In this document: positions 10,201-18,517 of the stretch, in pieces | Layout of the letters: every line of letters begins with the position of its first letter | Numbering within the stretch: position 1 is the first letter of the stretch | From: Cydia pomonella | Taxonomy: Eukaryota; Arthropoda; Insecta; Lepidoptera; Tortricidae | Reading direction: 5' to 3' | DNA: 64,000 nucleotides | Assembly: GCF_033807575.1 (NCBI RefSeq) | Contig: NC_084730.1 | Coordinates: forward strand, 3,641,986-3,705,985 | The notes under the pieces: generated by a model | Seen by the model: the letters and a program-made list of their open reading frames with translations, nothing else | The model's database searches: none | Told to the model about the DNA's origin: nothing | Position numbers and translations under genes: made by a program

Positions 10201-11950
10201 GTATAATATTAAAAAAAAAAACATTATAAATACATATTAATCACACAATGTCAGATTATTAACAAGAATAATAATACTTACTTACTTACTTCACTGGCTC
10301 AGTGACCCAAATAGGTTCTTAGCCTCTAACACATGAGAGTGCCACTCTGCCCTATCCTGCGCCACTTCGCGCCAGTTGGGTATTCCGAAGAATAATAAGA
10401 ATAGATTTAAAAATTAAAGAAAATAAAATTCAATTAAATGTCACAGAATTCTCGGATGTCATTAAATGCATTATTAATTAGCCATTTCTTTAATTTCCTA
10501 TAAAATGAGTTATTATTTTCTACGTCTTGTAAGTATGTAACTTGGGATAGCATTGTAGATCTTCGGACCGATTACATAGCTGGTTTTGGTGGACTTGGTT
10601 AGTCTGCATTTAGTTGTAGCTAGTTTCCCCCTTACACCCAATAGTATATAGTACATTTAAAATTTAATTTACTCGCAATACTTAGATAATAGTTATACAA
10701 TGGGAGATGCTGCCTCTGCAGGCGTCCCATGAAATATGCGCCCATTATATTTCAAGATTTCCCTCGATATCTCCAGGATCACTCAGATCCTGACGTAGTT
10801 CCAAAACCAACTGTAAGTATTATATATCCTATAAGATTTTTAAAAATGAGATCAGGCGTCTACGAGAAATAGGGGTACTAATAAAAAAGAAAAGCTCCTC
10901 GTACGAAAGAAAGTCAATTAAAAACTGCTTGCCACTTTGCGTTTTCGCGTTGAATTCTTGAAGTGCAATGAACAGTATGATATTTAAGATGGAATGCTCA
11001 CCTGTATGCTCTTAATCATAAGCCCATCTATCTCCGGGTCGTCGACCAGGAACGGACGCCGGTCCCTCCGCTGATGCTGCACGAAGGCCTGCAGGTCAGC
11101 GCCGAAGGCGTCGGCAGCTGGGGGCTCCGCCCCCGCCGTGGCTTGCTCGCATCGCTCGAGCAGGAGGGCTAGCAGCGGGAACAGGGGATGTCTGAAATGA
11201 GAAGGTTTTTAATGTATGGTTTTACACATATTTAATGCGCTTATTAGTTAGGCTGTCACTAGCTAAATATGCCTGGCGAAAAAATCTGTCAATACTCAAT
11301 GTATGGTGGCACTTATATGTGGACAGATCTGACAAACATCTATACGTGCCCTAGCTAGCTAGCGCGGTGGTTCAGGCCTCTACGGTCACTTTTGAGGGGG
11401 CAAAAGAGCTGTTATATTAAATAATCAAGATGATGTATATAGCAATTAAACATTGTTAGACACCATGGTAAAAGGCTTTTTCCTGTATCGTTTGATCATG
11501 TTCCGCTCCACTTCTAGTTGGCCGCTTCGATCCCAGCATAACTCCACCATCTGCTTTCTATAAGGTACACAGCCCGCTCCTATAAGGTACACTTACTTGT
11601 AGACGGCCCGCTTGTCCGCCTCAAAATGCGTCTGGTCGGCGTCGGCGGCGGACGCAGCACCCTGCAACCCTCCCCCCACTCTCTGCATAAGGTACACAAC
11701 CCGCTCCTATAAGATCCACTTATTTGTAGACGGCCCGCTTGTCCGCCTCAAAATGCGCCTAGTAGTCGTCGGCGGCGGGCGCAGCACCCTGCAACCCTCG
11801 CCCCATTCTCTGTATAAGGTAGATAGCCCGCTCCTATAAGGTACACTTACTTGTAGACGGCCCGCTTGTCCGCCTCGAACTGCGCCTGGTCGCCGTCGGC
11901 GGCGGGCGCGGCGCCCTGCATCCCTAGCACCGCCCCCGCCCCGCCACCAT
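1088..11950 (-). CDS. Pknox: PREP/PKNOX-type TALE homeobox transcription factor (ten exons found)
   Basis: Ten exons joined at GT-AG junctions keep one frame throughout: 11851-11950, 11002-11191, 9591-9720, 8554-8630, 7921-8005, 6668-6742, 5646-5785, 4437-4572, 2136-2216, 1088-1203. From the Met at 11921 the product is 366 aa (human PKNOX1 is about 436). Residues 25-118 form the MEIS/PREP N-terminal domain (HPLFPLLALL; LRIHLLELEKV), which in this family binds PBX/Extradenticle. Residues 132-234 are a Ser/Asn/Pro-rich linker. Residues 235-296 form the homeodomain, with the TALE insertion PYP (258-260) and recognition helix WFINARRR (282-289). The tail is acidic. KRGVLPRHAT, TLLQVNNWF and ILQPMLD favour PREP over MEIS/Homothorax. 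The post-homeodomain motif RYWPDAL matches the PREP RFWPDSI region. The role, DNA binding as a nuclear PBX-partner factor, is inferred from the family. Upstream exons may be missing. Confidence 0.95.
1862..2028 (-). repeat. Interspersed repeat, 'agggttccgtaccc' family
   Basis: Starts 'agggttccgtacccaaacgg', has the 'gtccgtccgtccgtc' run and ends 'gagttcgactcgcacttgtc'. Reverse-complement relative of 4858-5084. Confidence 0.75.
2136..2216 (-). CDS. Pknox: Pknox exon 9: basic post-homeodomain segment
   Basis: Acceptor TTTGCAG; donor GTAATT (2130-2135). 81 bp, phase 1 in and out. Encodes GKKSKNGSSISKRYWPDALS then NPQFTA. The KRYWPDAL block aligns with the conserved post-homeodomain RFWPDSI region of PREP proteins and is absent from MEIS proteins. 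Confidence 0.9.
2936..3157 (+). mobile_element. tRNA-derived SINE, family A
   Basis: tRNA-like head with an A box ('ccctagcggtaagagc') and B box ('ggttcgaacccc') followed by the family body ('gcagtcgctttcgtaaaaac', 'cgggataacgcgag') and a 'gaagaag' tail. Internally deleted relative to the copy at 33095. Lies in Pknox intron 8. Confidence 0.85.
3331..4430 (-). pseudogene. Decayed tandem copies of the Pknox recognition-helix exon plus donor
   Basis: On the minus strand, four longer copies (about 3331-3393, 3519-3616, 3832-3930, 4202-4310) repeat the codons from TRLTLLQVNNWFINARRR through LDCADKP and the following GTAAGT/GTAAGA. Shorter fragments of the exon end lie near 3411-3445, 4018-4060, 4125-4165 and 4366-4410. 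All longer copies that reach upstream break at the same point ('cctagttt') and have an in-frame stop immediately upstream (TGA or TAA), so none can be a working exon. Spacer sequence between copies ('aacatactgta', 'gatgatgtgatgacccatca') is also repeated, giving units of about 230-370 bp. Confidence 0.9.
4437..4572 (-). CDS. Pknox: Pknox exon 8: homeodomain helices II-III
   Basis: Acceptor TTTTTTCAG; donor GTAAGT (4431-4436). 136 bp, phase 0 in, phase 1 out. Begins HPYPTEEEKRTLAAQTRL, continues TLLQVNNWFINARRRILQPM and ends LDCADKP. It holds the TALE loop end and the DNA-contacting recognition helix (WFINARRR; Ile at homeodomain position 50, as in TALE factors). Its 3' 100 bp plus donor recurs four or more times downstream. 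Confidence 0.97.
4858..5084 (+). repeat. Interspersed repeat with 'gtgcgagtcg...ggaaccct' ends
   Basis: Runs from 'aaaaccggacaagtgcgagt' to 'gtacggaaccctaaa'. Same family as 1862-2028 (opposite orientation) and as the longer relatives at 39172-40112 and 40897-41596. Internal 'acagacagacag' run. Common in lepidopteran introns; its class is not clear to me. Confidence 0.75.
5150..5717 (-). repeat. 104-bp tandem array of Pknox exon 7 3' end plus splice donor
   Basis: Full units start at 5224, 5328, 5432 and 5536 and abut the parent copy at 5640-5717. A shorter unit at 5150-5223 lacks 30 bp, a deletion between two 'act' triplets that removes the helix I codons. Each full unit holds the sequence encoding KRGVLPRHATQVMRAWLFQH plus LV, an intact GTGAGT, and 30-odd bp of intron. 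Units are nearly identical; one g/a difference separates the 5536 and 5640 copies from the others, and the parent differs by one synonymous base at the KRG codons. Read-through from exon 7 meets an in-frame TGA after VSDRDG. Plus-strand ORFs here are shadows. Confidence 0.95.
5646..5785 (-). CDS. Pknox: Pknox exon 7: acidic linker and homeodomain helix I
   Basis: Acceptor TGTTCCAG; donor GTGAGT (5640-5645). Encodes ...SGSPPPEDEDDSSG, then KRGVLPRHATQVMRAWLFQH (homeodomain N-terminal arm and helix I), ending LV. The next exon starts HPYP, so the TALE loop spans the junction. The 3' 70 bp and the donor are the template of the 104-bp array just downstream. Confidence 0.95.
5927..6147. mobile_element. 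Palindromic MITE in Pknox intron 6
   Basis: Arms 5927-5971 and 6103-6147 are imperfect inverted repeats ('gggagtaaaactttaacaaa' against 'ttgttaaagttttactccc'), both ending with the same 'gtccgctt' block. About 221 bp, non-coding. Confidence 0.8.
6385..6645 (+). mobile_element. LINE reverse-transcriptase C-terminal remnant in Pknox intron 6
   Basis: Degenerate plus-strand coding similarity to the C-terminal tail of insect non-LTR retrotransposons: 'SNWPEIAQQRELWRSRGEAF' followed by TQQWDA, preceded by a HVCRMHPDG-like block. Frameshifts and stops are present. A related minus-strand piece is at 51018-51185. Confidence 0.7.
6668..6742 (-). CDS. Pknox: Pknox exon 6: hydrophobic/Ser linker
   Basis: 75 bp, acceptor TTTTCAG, donor GTATTC (6662-6667). 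Encodes SLVVQGSTPISQIGAGLIST then DSFT. Phases fit both neighbours exactly (phase 1 in and out), which is the main support beyond the splice sites; vertebrate PREP proteins have a similar Val/Thr/Gln-rich stretch here. Confidence 0.82.
7921..8005 (-). CDS. Pknox: Pknox exon 5: Pro-rich linker
   Basis: Encodes QSPVAPLPAPPPYPVFAD then LPFAAPRPDP and leaves in phase 1 at donor GTGAGT (7915-7920). The acceptor is a NAGNAG pair (TAGCAG), so the first Gln codon (8003-8005) may be included or skipped. Strongly GC-rich compared with its introns. Confidence 0.88.
8061..8409. mobile_element. Palindromic MITE in Pknox intron 4
   Basis: Terminal inverted repeats of about 45 bp: 'tgtctattgttaactaaaac' on the left and its complement 'gttttagttaacaatagaca' on the right, extended by the inverted 'gccactacctgcaaaa' block. 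About 349 bp, no coding capacity. Confidence 0.75.
8554..8630 (-). CDS. Pknox: Pknox exon 4: Ser/Asn-rich linker
   Basis: Acceptor ATTCCAG; donor GTATGA (8548-8553). Phase 1 in, phase 0 out. Encodes GVESNNNLSGSLDD then HSSTSNSPQYQ, low-complexity polar linker between the MEIS domain and the homeodomain. Confidence 0.85.
8965..9305 (+). repeat. Degenerate tandem repeat in Pknox intron 3, about 95-114 bp period
   Basis: Four copies of a unit carrying 'gccatcttgtggccaaaatc' start near 8965, 9071, 9166 and 9280. It does not resemble any exon of the host gene. A related motif in the opposite orientation occurs around 38330-38460. Confidence 0.7.
9492..9584 (-). repeat. Short interspersed repeat ('gcaaacaagcatacggcc' family)
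   Basis: Reverse complement of a recurrent unit containing 'tggcaaacaagcatacggcc' and 'cgcctgatggtaagcagt'. Other copies: 13045-13112, 16873-16955 and 26783-26862 on plus, 35895-35990 on minus, and a diverged copy at 38766-38890. Confidence 0.8.
9591..9720 (-). CDS. Pknox: Pknox exon 3: MEIS N-terminal domain, second half
   Basis: Encodes residues 88-130, VLRIHLLELEKVQELC then RDFCGRYIACLKTKM, the second conserved block of the PREP/MEIS domain. Acceptor TTATAG; the donor is the less usual GTTGGT (9585-9590). 130 bp; exits in phase 1. Confidence 0.95.
9956..10212 (+). mobile_element. tRNA-derived SINE, family B, near full length
   Basis: Head with A box 'tggcctagtgggtagtgac' and B box 'ggttcaaatcctgg', body 'gtgatgagcatggatatttg', 'catgggtgttttctatgtat', and 3' end 'tcaatttgtgtaataatgtc' with an A-rich tail. 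In Pknox intron 2. Confidence 0.9.
10272..10386 (-). mobile_element. LINE 3' fragment ('ctcagtgacccaaa' family)
   Basis: Minus-strand remnant of the LINE C-terminal/3' end seen more completely at 18518-18796 and 22706-22946, next to a 'cttacttactt' repeat typical of the tail. Confidence 0.7.
11002..11191 (-). CDS. Pknox: Pknox exon 2: MEIS N-terminal domain, first half
   Basis: Acceptor TTTCAG at the 11191 side; donor GTGAGC (10996-11001). Encodes residues 24-87, beginning KHPLFPLLALLLERCEQ and ending DDPEIDGLMIKSIQ, the hallmark first half of the MEIS/PREP PBC-binding domain. 190 bp; enters in phase 2 and leaves in phase 0. Confidence 0.95.
11573..11826 (-). repeat. Two 127-bp tandem copies of Pknox exon 1 3' end plus donor
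   Basis: Units at 11573-11699 and 11700-11826 repeat the sequence that starts again at 11827 and runs into exon 1. Each carries the coding segment for ...FEADKRAVYK and the following splice site. The lower-coordinate copy keeps GTAAGT; the middle copy has ATAAGT, a destroyed donor. In both copies the exon-1 Met codon is TTG, and the segment ends in a TTGCAG that could act as a cryptic acceptor. A further fragment of the unit is at about 11554-11572. The copies diverge clearly from exon 1. Confidence 0.85.
11851..11950 (-). CDS. Pknox: Pknox exon 1 of those found; start Met and MEIS-domain lead-in
   Basis: The acceptor is a T-run plus AG just upstream of 11950; the donor is GTAAGT (11845-11850). 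The frame entering the exon completes a split codon (xAT), so an upstream exon may be coding. The first in-frame Met is at 11921-11919 and reads MQGAAPAADGDQ, ending ...DKRAVYK, directly before the HPLFP motif of the next exon. Very GC-rich (Gly/Ala codons). Two tandem copies of its 3' part lie just downstream. Confidence 0.85.
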
Positions 11951-11999
11951 CTAAAAAAAGCAGACAAACACATTAGACACATACAGATGTACAAAACTG

Positions 12000-13040
12000 G
12001 CGTATCAGAACTCTGGCAGCATGAGGGATAATCTCTCCCATGGACTCTGACATCAGTATAATACCAAAAGCAGAGCTACAGGAGGACAGTGATCTAGAAC
12101 CCATTGCAACCCAATGGTTAAATGTGTCCGCAGACCGAGATGGTGAGCTTCAAGTTCCTGCAGAGGCCGAAAGCAAGAGCTCCGCTTAGGGTCTAGTGCT
12201 TTCTTGCGAAGCCGAAAGCCATATATTAAATATTAGCTAATTATCTGCAGAATGTCCTAGATCGGATACCTACGGCACGGGATGAGGTGGGGTTGATTAC
12301 CAGCCTGTTCGCTGGTGGATATTTTTTAGTTTAACCCTTAAGTCGGCTGAAAACGGGTTGAAAAATATTCGTATGTCTTGCAGTTTTCGTTTTTTTCCAT
12401 ATTGCCCCCAATCCCCATTCAGTTCAACCTTTAATCCAAAGGGTACGTACTTATTATCGGTTAATACAAGGATGTTACACGACTGTTATAAATGTTGAAT
12501 TGAAAATGAACCTTATCGGTAATGTGGTACTTTTGTGAAAACATCATACTTAAAATAATAAAGGTACCAACATGCAAACAGATTTTTGTTTAGGTTTTCT
12601 TGACGTAATGCAACACATTTGATTGATTGATTAAATGATTATATTCATCTTTTAAATGCTCACATATAGGGCGTGCTTCCGGTAATGGTGTTTTATACAA
12701 AATCAGTCCGGAAACCAGGAATACCTGGGATCCGCCGTAAAATCTCAGACCCGAGAGCATTCCCTCGACGTAATATGTTCAATTGTAATACGTAGATCCA
12801 TATAAACATTATTTATAAAGTTATTTATTAGTAGATAGAGAGAATCATACTGTCTTTTTCTTACGCTACTAGCACCCAAAAAAGGGATAAGTATAGTTTT
12901 CTATGTTCTTACTGACTGACACGTTATGCTTGCCAGACTATAGTAAAAAATCTCAATAAAAACCTCTCATATCAACAAAAAGTATACCTATATACTTATA
13001 TTTATATGGCAACATTTTAGCCTATCAAAGACGCTGTCAC
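12000..13040. other. Upstream of first found Pknox exon; nothing recognised
   Basis: No ORF with protein-like character and no clear repeat. It should contain intron or upstream sequence of Pknox if the gene has more distal exons. Confidence 0.4.
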
Positions 13041-13044
13041 TTTT

Positions 13045-13112
13045 TTTATACCACGACGGTGGCAAACAAGCATACGACCCGCCTGATGGTAAGCAGTCAC
13101 CGCAACCTATGA
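13045..13112 (+). repeat. Short interspersed repeat ('gcaaacaagcatacg' family)
   Basis: Shares 'ggtggcaaacaagcatacg' and 'cgcctgatggtaagcagtca' with 16873-16955 and 26783-26862. Confidence 0.8.
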
Positions 13113-13624
13113 TACTTACGATGATAACTGCCAGACATAGAAATGTTTGTGGCAAAATAAAGTGTTTGATAAAATGAAACATCGACATGACTGTAATCTA
13201 TGTTACCTTAACGTTACCTACGAGTATATACCTATATTTTATGAAGTGAAGATAGCTACCGCAAAATACACAACAGCTTCGATATCTTCTTTAATATATT
13301 GGTCGTTTTCTATTCTTTTAGCGCTGTATACTAACGGTTTATGTTTTTATTTTTAAGTACAAAATAAATGTAGTAAAGAAATTATGTAAAGATTTGTAAT
13401 TAATTTTCAATCTTGAAATTCCTTGGTAATTAACAGCGAGTAGAATTTACATCTCTTAATTATTAATTTATGACTGACTTATCGATAACAGATTTATCGA
13501 TGTTTATTTTTTCAAACACTCGTTTTTGCCATAAAAACTTCTATGTCTGATAATTGCACACGTGCAAGTGTCACTTAAGTGTGTAGATAAAAAAAGAATA
13601 TTTTTTTTTTTGATAATCTTACAA

Positions 13625-13738
13625 CCTACCGACCTAGCCCCAAACTAAGCAAATCTTGTACTAAGGGGACTAGGCGACGATATACATAAGTATATAGATT
13701 AATACATACTTATATACATAGAAAACACCCATGAATCG
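13625..13738 (-). mobile_element. SINE family B tail fragment
   Basis: Minus-strand body of family B: 'acatagaaaacacccatga' plus a variant of the 'cttgta...gacgatata' segment; the tRNA head is missing. Confidence 0.6.
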
Positions 13739-13799
13739 AAAACAATTTTTTGAGATAACATATGGACTTAAAAAAATATATGTGTATTTAGAGACTTAC

Positions 13800-13850
13800 C
13801 TGCAGGCGAACTGTAAATACACTTTGCAGGGATCTGTCTAGATTTAAACT
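13800..13850 (-). other. Possible upstream Pknox exon end (GTAAGT donor)
   Basis: A strong minus-strand donor CTGCAG|GTAAGT ends at 13800 in the phase needed to join exon 1 (a final G would make GAT, Asp). The frame is open back to a TGA about 85 bp upstream but has no Met, so it would be a 5' UTR or internal exon. The 3' exon end is plausible; the 5' limit is unknown. Confidence 0.3.
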
Positions 13851-14332
13851 TTTTACTGTGTATAAATAAACATACATTTATATTTCACAGTAATTTCATT
13901 ATACCCATTATTATTCAATTTCACAGCTACAATTTTTAAACGCCCACATAATACCATAGATATTAAACAAACCACTACCAAGGAAAACTAGAAACCATTA
14001 CCCTCACCCCACAAACAATAGCCAACACACGCCGCAACTCCCGGCAATAAAAAGAGATATTAAACCAGCCAGCACATTCATCACAAATGTTGCAGATTGA
14101 TATAAGATAAGATACCCTGGCGTACGAGACTCGCAGATAATGGCTTTTATAAGGCTTTTTAATTTACCTTACAAATATTCTGCGATCAGACGAACCTAAC
14201 GAGAAAAGTCTTTTCTTTCCACCGAAATGACAATTGAATCGCCCAAATGTGGAATGATCTGTTATTTCAGTATAAATTGCAGATGGCTATTTTAAGGCTT
14301 TAATTTACTTTACAAATATACACATAACCGAC

Positions 14333-14556
14333 GATGACCGGTCTGGCCTAGTGGGCCCTGCCTATGAAGCTGATGGTCCTGGGTTCGAATCCCGGTAAGG
14401 GCATTTATTTGTGTGATGAGCACAGATATTTGTTCCTGAGTCATGGATGTTTTCTATGTATTTAAGTATTGTTGTCTGGGTACCCATAGCACAAGCTTTC
14501 TCTGCTTACTGTGGGACTTAGTCAATTTGTGTAATAATGTCCCTATAATATTTATT
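14333..14556 (+). mobile_element. tRNA-derived SINE, family B
   Basis: Head 'ggtctggcctagtgggccct', B box 'ggttcgaatcccgg', body and 'tcaatttgtgtaataatgtc' end; a few bases of the head and part of the body are deleted. Confidence 0.88.
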
Positions 14557-14733
14557 TATACAAGAACCTAACGTGAAAGATCTTACTTATAAATCCAACA
14601 CTAACTCCTCGTTGGTCGTCGGGGTTGTAAACTTTTCAATCAAAATATATAGATGTCGCTGACGTGTCACCATTACAATGACAAGATTCGCTGGTACAGA
14701 CGAACGATCGGCTGGTGTAATTCTTTCTTTTTT

Positions 14734-14955
14734 ACAAGCTTTTTATTTAAAAATTATATATTCCCGATTTCCGATTGAGCTGATATTACAGGCAGAGATC
14801 CTAATACAATAATAAATCGGATGACAATGCAATGTTATGATGACGTGGAGCTGATCTGATGATGGAGACAGGAGGTGAGGTCTCGATGAGTATTAGTTGC
14901 CCGTGGAAAAAAGTACAGTCAGCGATAAAAGCGTGTACGTATAATGAATTTTTTA
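14734..14955 (+). repeat. Interspersed repeat ('acagtcagcgataaaagc' family)
   Basis: Contains 'acaagctttttatttaa', 'gatggagacaggaggt' and 'tacagtcagcgataaaagc'. Relatives at 17081-17400 and 61837-62110 (+) and 51284-51500 (-). Class unknown. Confidence 0.7.
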
Positions 14956-14996
14956 GCAAAACAATTTTTACATTTATAGGACAATTTATACACAAT

Positions 14997-15307
14997 TCGA
15001 CCTAGTCCCACAGTAAGCTGACGAAGGCTTGTGTTGTTGGTGCTAAACGACGATATATAATTAAATATACTTAGAAAATATACATAGCTCAGGAACTACT
15101 ATTTCTGATAAACCCACAAGCAAATGCCCTTACCAGGATTCGCACGTGGGAACCTGGGGGCCAACCGCGAAAACCGAAATTCGCAAATTGCGGGGACCTT
15201 TCTCTTTTACTCTCACTATGACGTAATTAGAGTGACAGAGAAAAATGCCCGCAATTGACGAACTTCGATTTTCGCGGTTATAGCCCTGCTTCGTAGGCAG
15301 AGACGGC
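14997..15307 (-). mobile_element. SINE family B copy interrupted by a palindromic MITE
   Basis: The minus-strand SINE body and B box end at about 15153 ('gattcgcacgtgggaacc'), and the head resumes at about 15291 ('tgcttcgtaggcagag'). The insert is described separately. Confidence 0.75.
15154..15290. mobile_element. Palindromic MITE inserted in SINE
   Basis: About 135 bp with inverted ends: 'gggccaaccgcgaaaaccga' on the left and 'tcgattttcgcggttatagc' then cc on the right. The arms continue inward ('attcgcaaattgcggg' against 'cccgcaattgacgaa'). Confidence 0.8.
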
Positions 15308-15669
15308 AGACGGCCGGCGGAGAGTCAAGGAGACTAGGCCAGGAGGCAGTTGAAATCGGTAGCCAGTTGGACTTTTATCTTTTTTTCGTGTCGAGGTTCC
15401 TTTTTCAAACTATGGATGCCGAGTAGGCAGCGGTGTTGATGTTCACAACCCTGGCTGTCGCGTCCCTCAGATCCAGCTCCGAGCATTAATGTCGGCATGC
15501 CGGGCACGCCAGTAGATATGCCATGGTTTGCATTGCTGTGTCGCAGGTACTTTGAGTCGAGGGGCTACGCAGCAATCCCCATATGGACTTTAATGGAATC
15601 GAATGACAACAAAAATTCTAATTAGGAAGATTTTCTAAGACCCTTCTTAACAAACAGCTCACAGTACTT

Positions 15670-16100
15670 TTATGGATATAAGCAAGATATTATTTCCCAA
15701 CTTGCCTATTCACCTGACTTTGCCTACAGCTATTGGGATCGTAATTAACGAACAAAAGAACCCTCGCAATTTGAGGAAAAGAGGGCTTTGCTATTACCAT
15801 CCCTTACTAACATCGCGCGTGATCCAATATAAATTGATCCCAAATTATATCCCCGGTCCCGAGGGGACCTTATACATCTCCAAACTTAATGTATTAACCG
15901 TGGAGACTATACGTCTCTGTAATATTGTATAATATTCTTGACTTGGTACATACATTTTATTTTGACACTTGGAGAGACTTTACACCTCCAAATCTTATTA
16001 GTACTCTGACATTGGGGACCTTTTACATCTCCAGATTTAATGTATTCTAACCATAGACTATACATCTCTATTGTATTGTAGTAATTATTTATTTTAAGAT
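15670..16100 (+). other. Possible LINE 3' UTR-like repeat, unassigned
   Basis: An open frame at 15672-15932 without recognisable domains, followed by repeated short phrases ('gagactatacgtctctg', 'gggacctt.tacatctcca'). Similar 'agagatgtata..ctctaa' phrases occur at 7268-7440. Origin uncertain. Confidence 0.35.
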
Positions 16101-16287
16101 TATTATAATGTAATGTTTACCCAGGTATTGGCTGTTGTATTTATAAATGTTGTTATGTTACTATAATGTTTTACTGACTTGTAAAAGAGCCCTTGAGACC
16201 TACTTGCAGAATATTTTTTTGAATTTTGAATACAGGTGATAGATAGAGGTATTTATTTGCACTCAGCCGAATACTACATAAAGTTAA

Positions 16288-16436
16288 GTAAAGCCTGACC
16301 AGGAATATATGATCACGCGCCATATTGCGGAATTTCATTAAAACTAAATTTTTCATACTAAACTAAACTGTCACCCGATACATGAGAACAACAGCGCCCT
16401 CTTGACAATGATCATATATTTCTGGTCGGGCTTTAA
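16288..16436. mobile_element. Palindromic MITE, 'taaagcccgaccagaa' family
   Basis: Inverted ends 'aaagcctgaccaggaatata' and 'atatatttctggtcgggctt'. A second member is at 34461-34682. Confidence 0.8.
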
Positions 16437-16872
16437 GCTTATAGGCTGTTTTTACTATCATAGCAATACTTTGCGATTAATGGATTCGCATTAATTATTT
16501 TAACATTATTAATAGCACGCTACATCAAGTCGTCAAGATGATATTCAAATAACGTTGTCCACACAAAAAAAAAACAATTATCTCTCTACATACTACCACA
16601 GATATTACACACCAAATTATACGATTGTAAAACAAATGCATGTGGAAAAAATTGAAAATCACCGTAATGCGTCGACCAATGCGTTTCACTAAACAGAGGG
16701 GGTTAGCTATGAGAACAACAGCCCTTATTGCTCCCGAACGATTCCTGGCAAACAAGGGGTGATTATTACCGTTTGTTTTAATAATTTAGGTTTTATTTAC
16801 CCGGCTGGTAGGATTTTTTCCTTCCGTCTTACTATTTACCACCACAGTAAGTTGAACATGTAAATTTGATTT

Positions 16873-16955
16873 TTTTTATACCACGTCGATGGCAAACAAG
16901 CATACGGCCTGCCTGATGGTAAGCAGTCACTGCAGGATGGACGCCTGCAACACCA
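16873..16955 (+). repeat. Short interspersed repeat ('gcaaacaagcatacggcc' family)
   Basis: Contains 'atggcaaacaagcatacggc' then 'ctgcctgatggtaagcagtc'. Confidence 0.8.
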
Positions 16956-17080
16956 GAGACATCTACATGCGTGTTGTTGACCCTTAAAAAACCTGTAAAC
17001 AATTTTTTTGAAGAATCCCATACTGTAGCCCCTCGGGAAAACCTCGGCAGGGATTGTTCACCACTGTTGAACCTATTTTA

Positions 17081-17400
17081 TTACAAGCTTTTATTTACTT
17101 TCACCTGACCGTTGTCTGTTTGTAATCAAATCTTGCAAGTTAAATTTGACCCAATTCCCGGTTTCCGATGAAGCTGAAAATTTGCATACATATGTAAGTC
17201 GGGTGACAATGCAATATTATGGTACCATTGAAATGATCTAATGATGGAGACAGGAGGTAGCCATAGGAACCCTGTGATAAAACAACGTAACCTAATTGTG
17301 TTTGGGGTTTTTAGAATTGTCTCGATGAGTATTAGTTACTTGTGGAAAAAGAAAGTACAGTCAGCGATAAAAGCTTGTACCAAAAATGATTTTTTTGCCA
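17081..17400 (+). repeat. Interspersed repeat ('acagtcagcgataaaagc' family), longest copy
   Basis: Includes 'acaagcttttatttacttt', 'cccggtttccgatgaagctg', 'gtaagtcgggtgacaatgca' and 'acagtcagcgataaaagctt'. Co-linear with 61837-62110. Confidence 0.75.
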
Positions 17401-17702
17401 AAAACTTATTTATGTGTGTGTGCAAAACAAATTATTTTTCATTTTTTTTTCAGGAGGTTATGGATATTTTGTACGACAGTCGAGTGTAAGACCTGATGTT
17501 ACTTGGAGAAATATTAAAATTAACATTGGAATAAAATTGTGGAATACAATACTTATAGTGAGTTAAAGTTAAGGCTTTAAGGCACTTTCCCCCCAGAGCC
17601 CATTTTTTTAGACTGCATAGCTGCCGCGTCGAAAGATGGTCCCTTTAACAGTTTATTTTTATGTGGAGTATGTATTATTGTAAATATATAATACTAGCTT
17701 TT

Positions 17703-17860
17703 AGGTAGTAAGGTTTCCCCGGATTTGTCCTAGTTTAGAGGGCATCCGGGGAGCGTCCGGGGTGGCTTCATTTGTAGTCCGGCTTTAAAAATTTAAAGTC
17801 TGGCCGCCCGCGACACATGTACAACCTGTTTAAAAAAACGAGGCGAGAATTATTATTGTT
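17703..17860 (+). repeat. Repeat related to 19760-19985
   Basis: Shares 'tttccccggatttgtcctag', 'catttgtagtccgg' and 'cgcccgcgacaca' with the longer copy downstream. Confidence 0.75.
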
Positions 17861-17921
17861 TACAATATAATTATTACCGGGGTTTCGCTCAGTCGTCATT
17901 AAATAAATAAATAAATAAATA

Positions 17922-18164
17922 TTATAGGACATTATTACACAAATTGACTAAGTCCCACAGTAAGCTCAATAAGGCTTGTGTTGAGGGTACTTAGACAACG
18001 ATATATATAATATATAAATACTTAAATACATAGAAAACACCCATGACTCAGGAACAAATATCCATGCTCATCACACGAATAAATGCCCTTACCAGGATTT
18101 GAACCCGGGACCATCGGCTTCGTAGGCAGGGTCACTACCCACTAGGCCAGACCGGTCGTCTACT
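17922..18164 (-). mobile_element. tRNA-derived SINE, family B, near full length
   Basis: Reverse complement of the family: 3' end 'gacattattacacaaattga', body 'acacccatgactcaggaaca', B box 'ggatttgaacccggg', head 'gggtcactacccactaggcc'. Confidence 0.9.
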
Positions 18165-18517
18165 GAGAATTTCATTATAGTGCTTGTGAGTATTGTTATC
18201 GCTGATTTTATTTGTGTATTATCGTGTCGGTTCCCCTTCCCCGGGTAAAAGAAAAATAACATGCGCTACTAACTAACTAAGTAATATTGATATGATTTCG
18301 CTCAACTTTGGTCATTATTTGCGGTAACTAACAGGATTTCTATTATCTTTTTACTACTCGTATATAATGGAATATCACTGTAATCCATACTGAAAGAATA
18401 AGATAGATATTTATTCTAATCAATTTACCTCTAATTAACCACTATTTTTCAAAGATACAAAAAGCAAGCTTTTCTCATGTAATTTTATAAAACCGGTGTT
18501 TAAAAGATTAATACATA

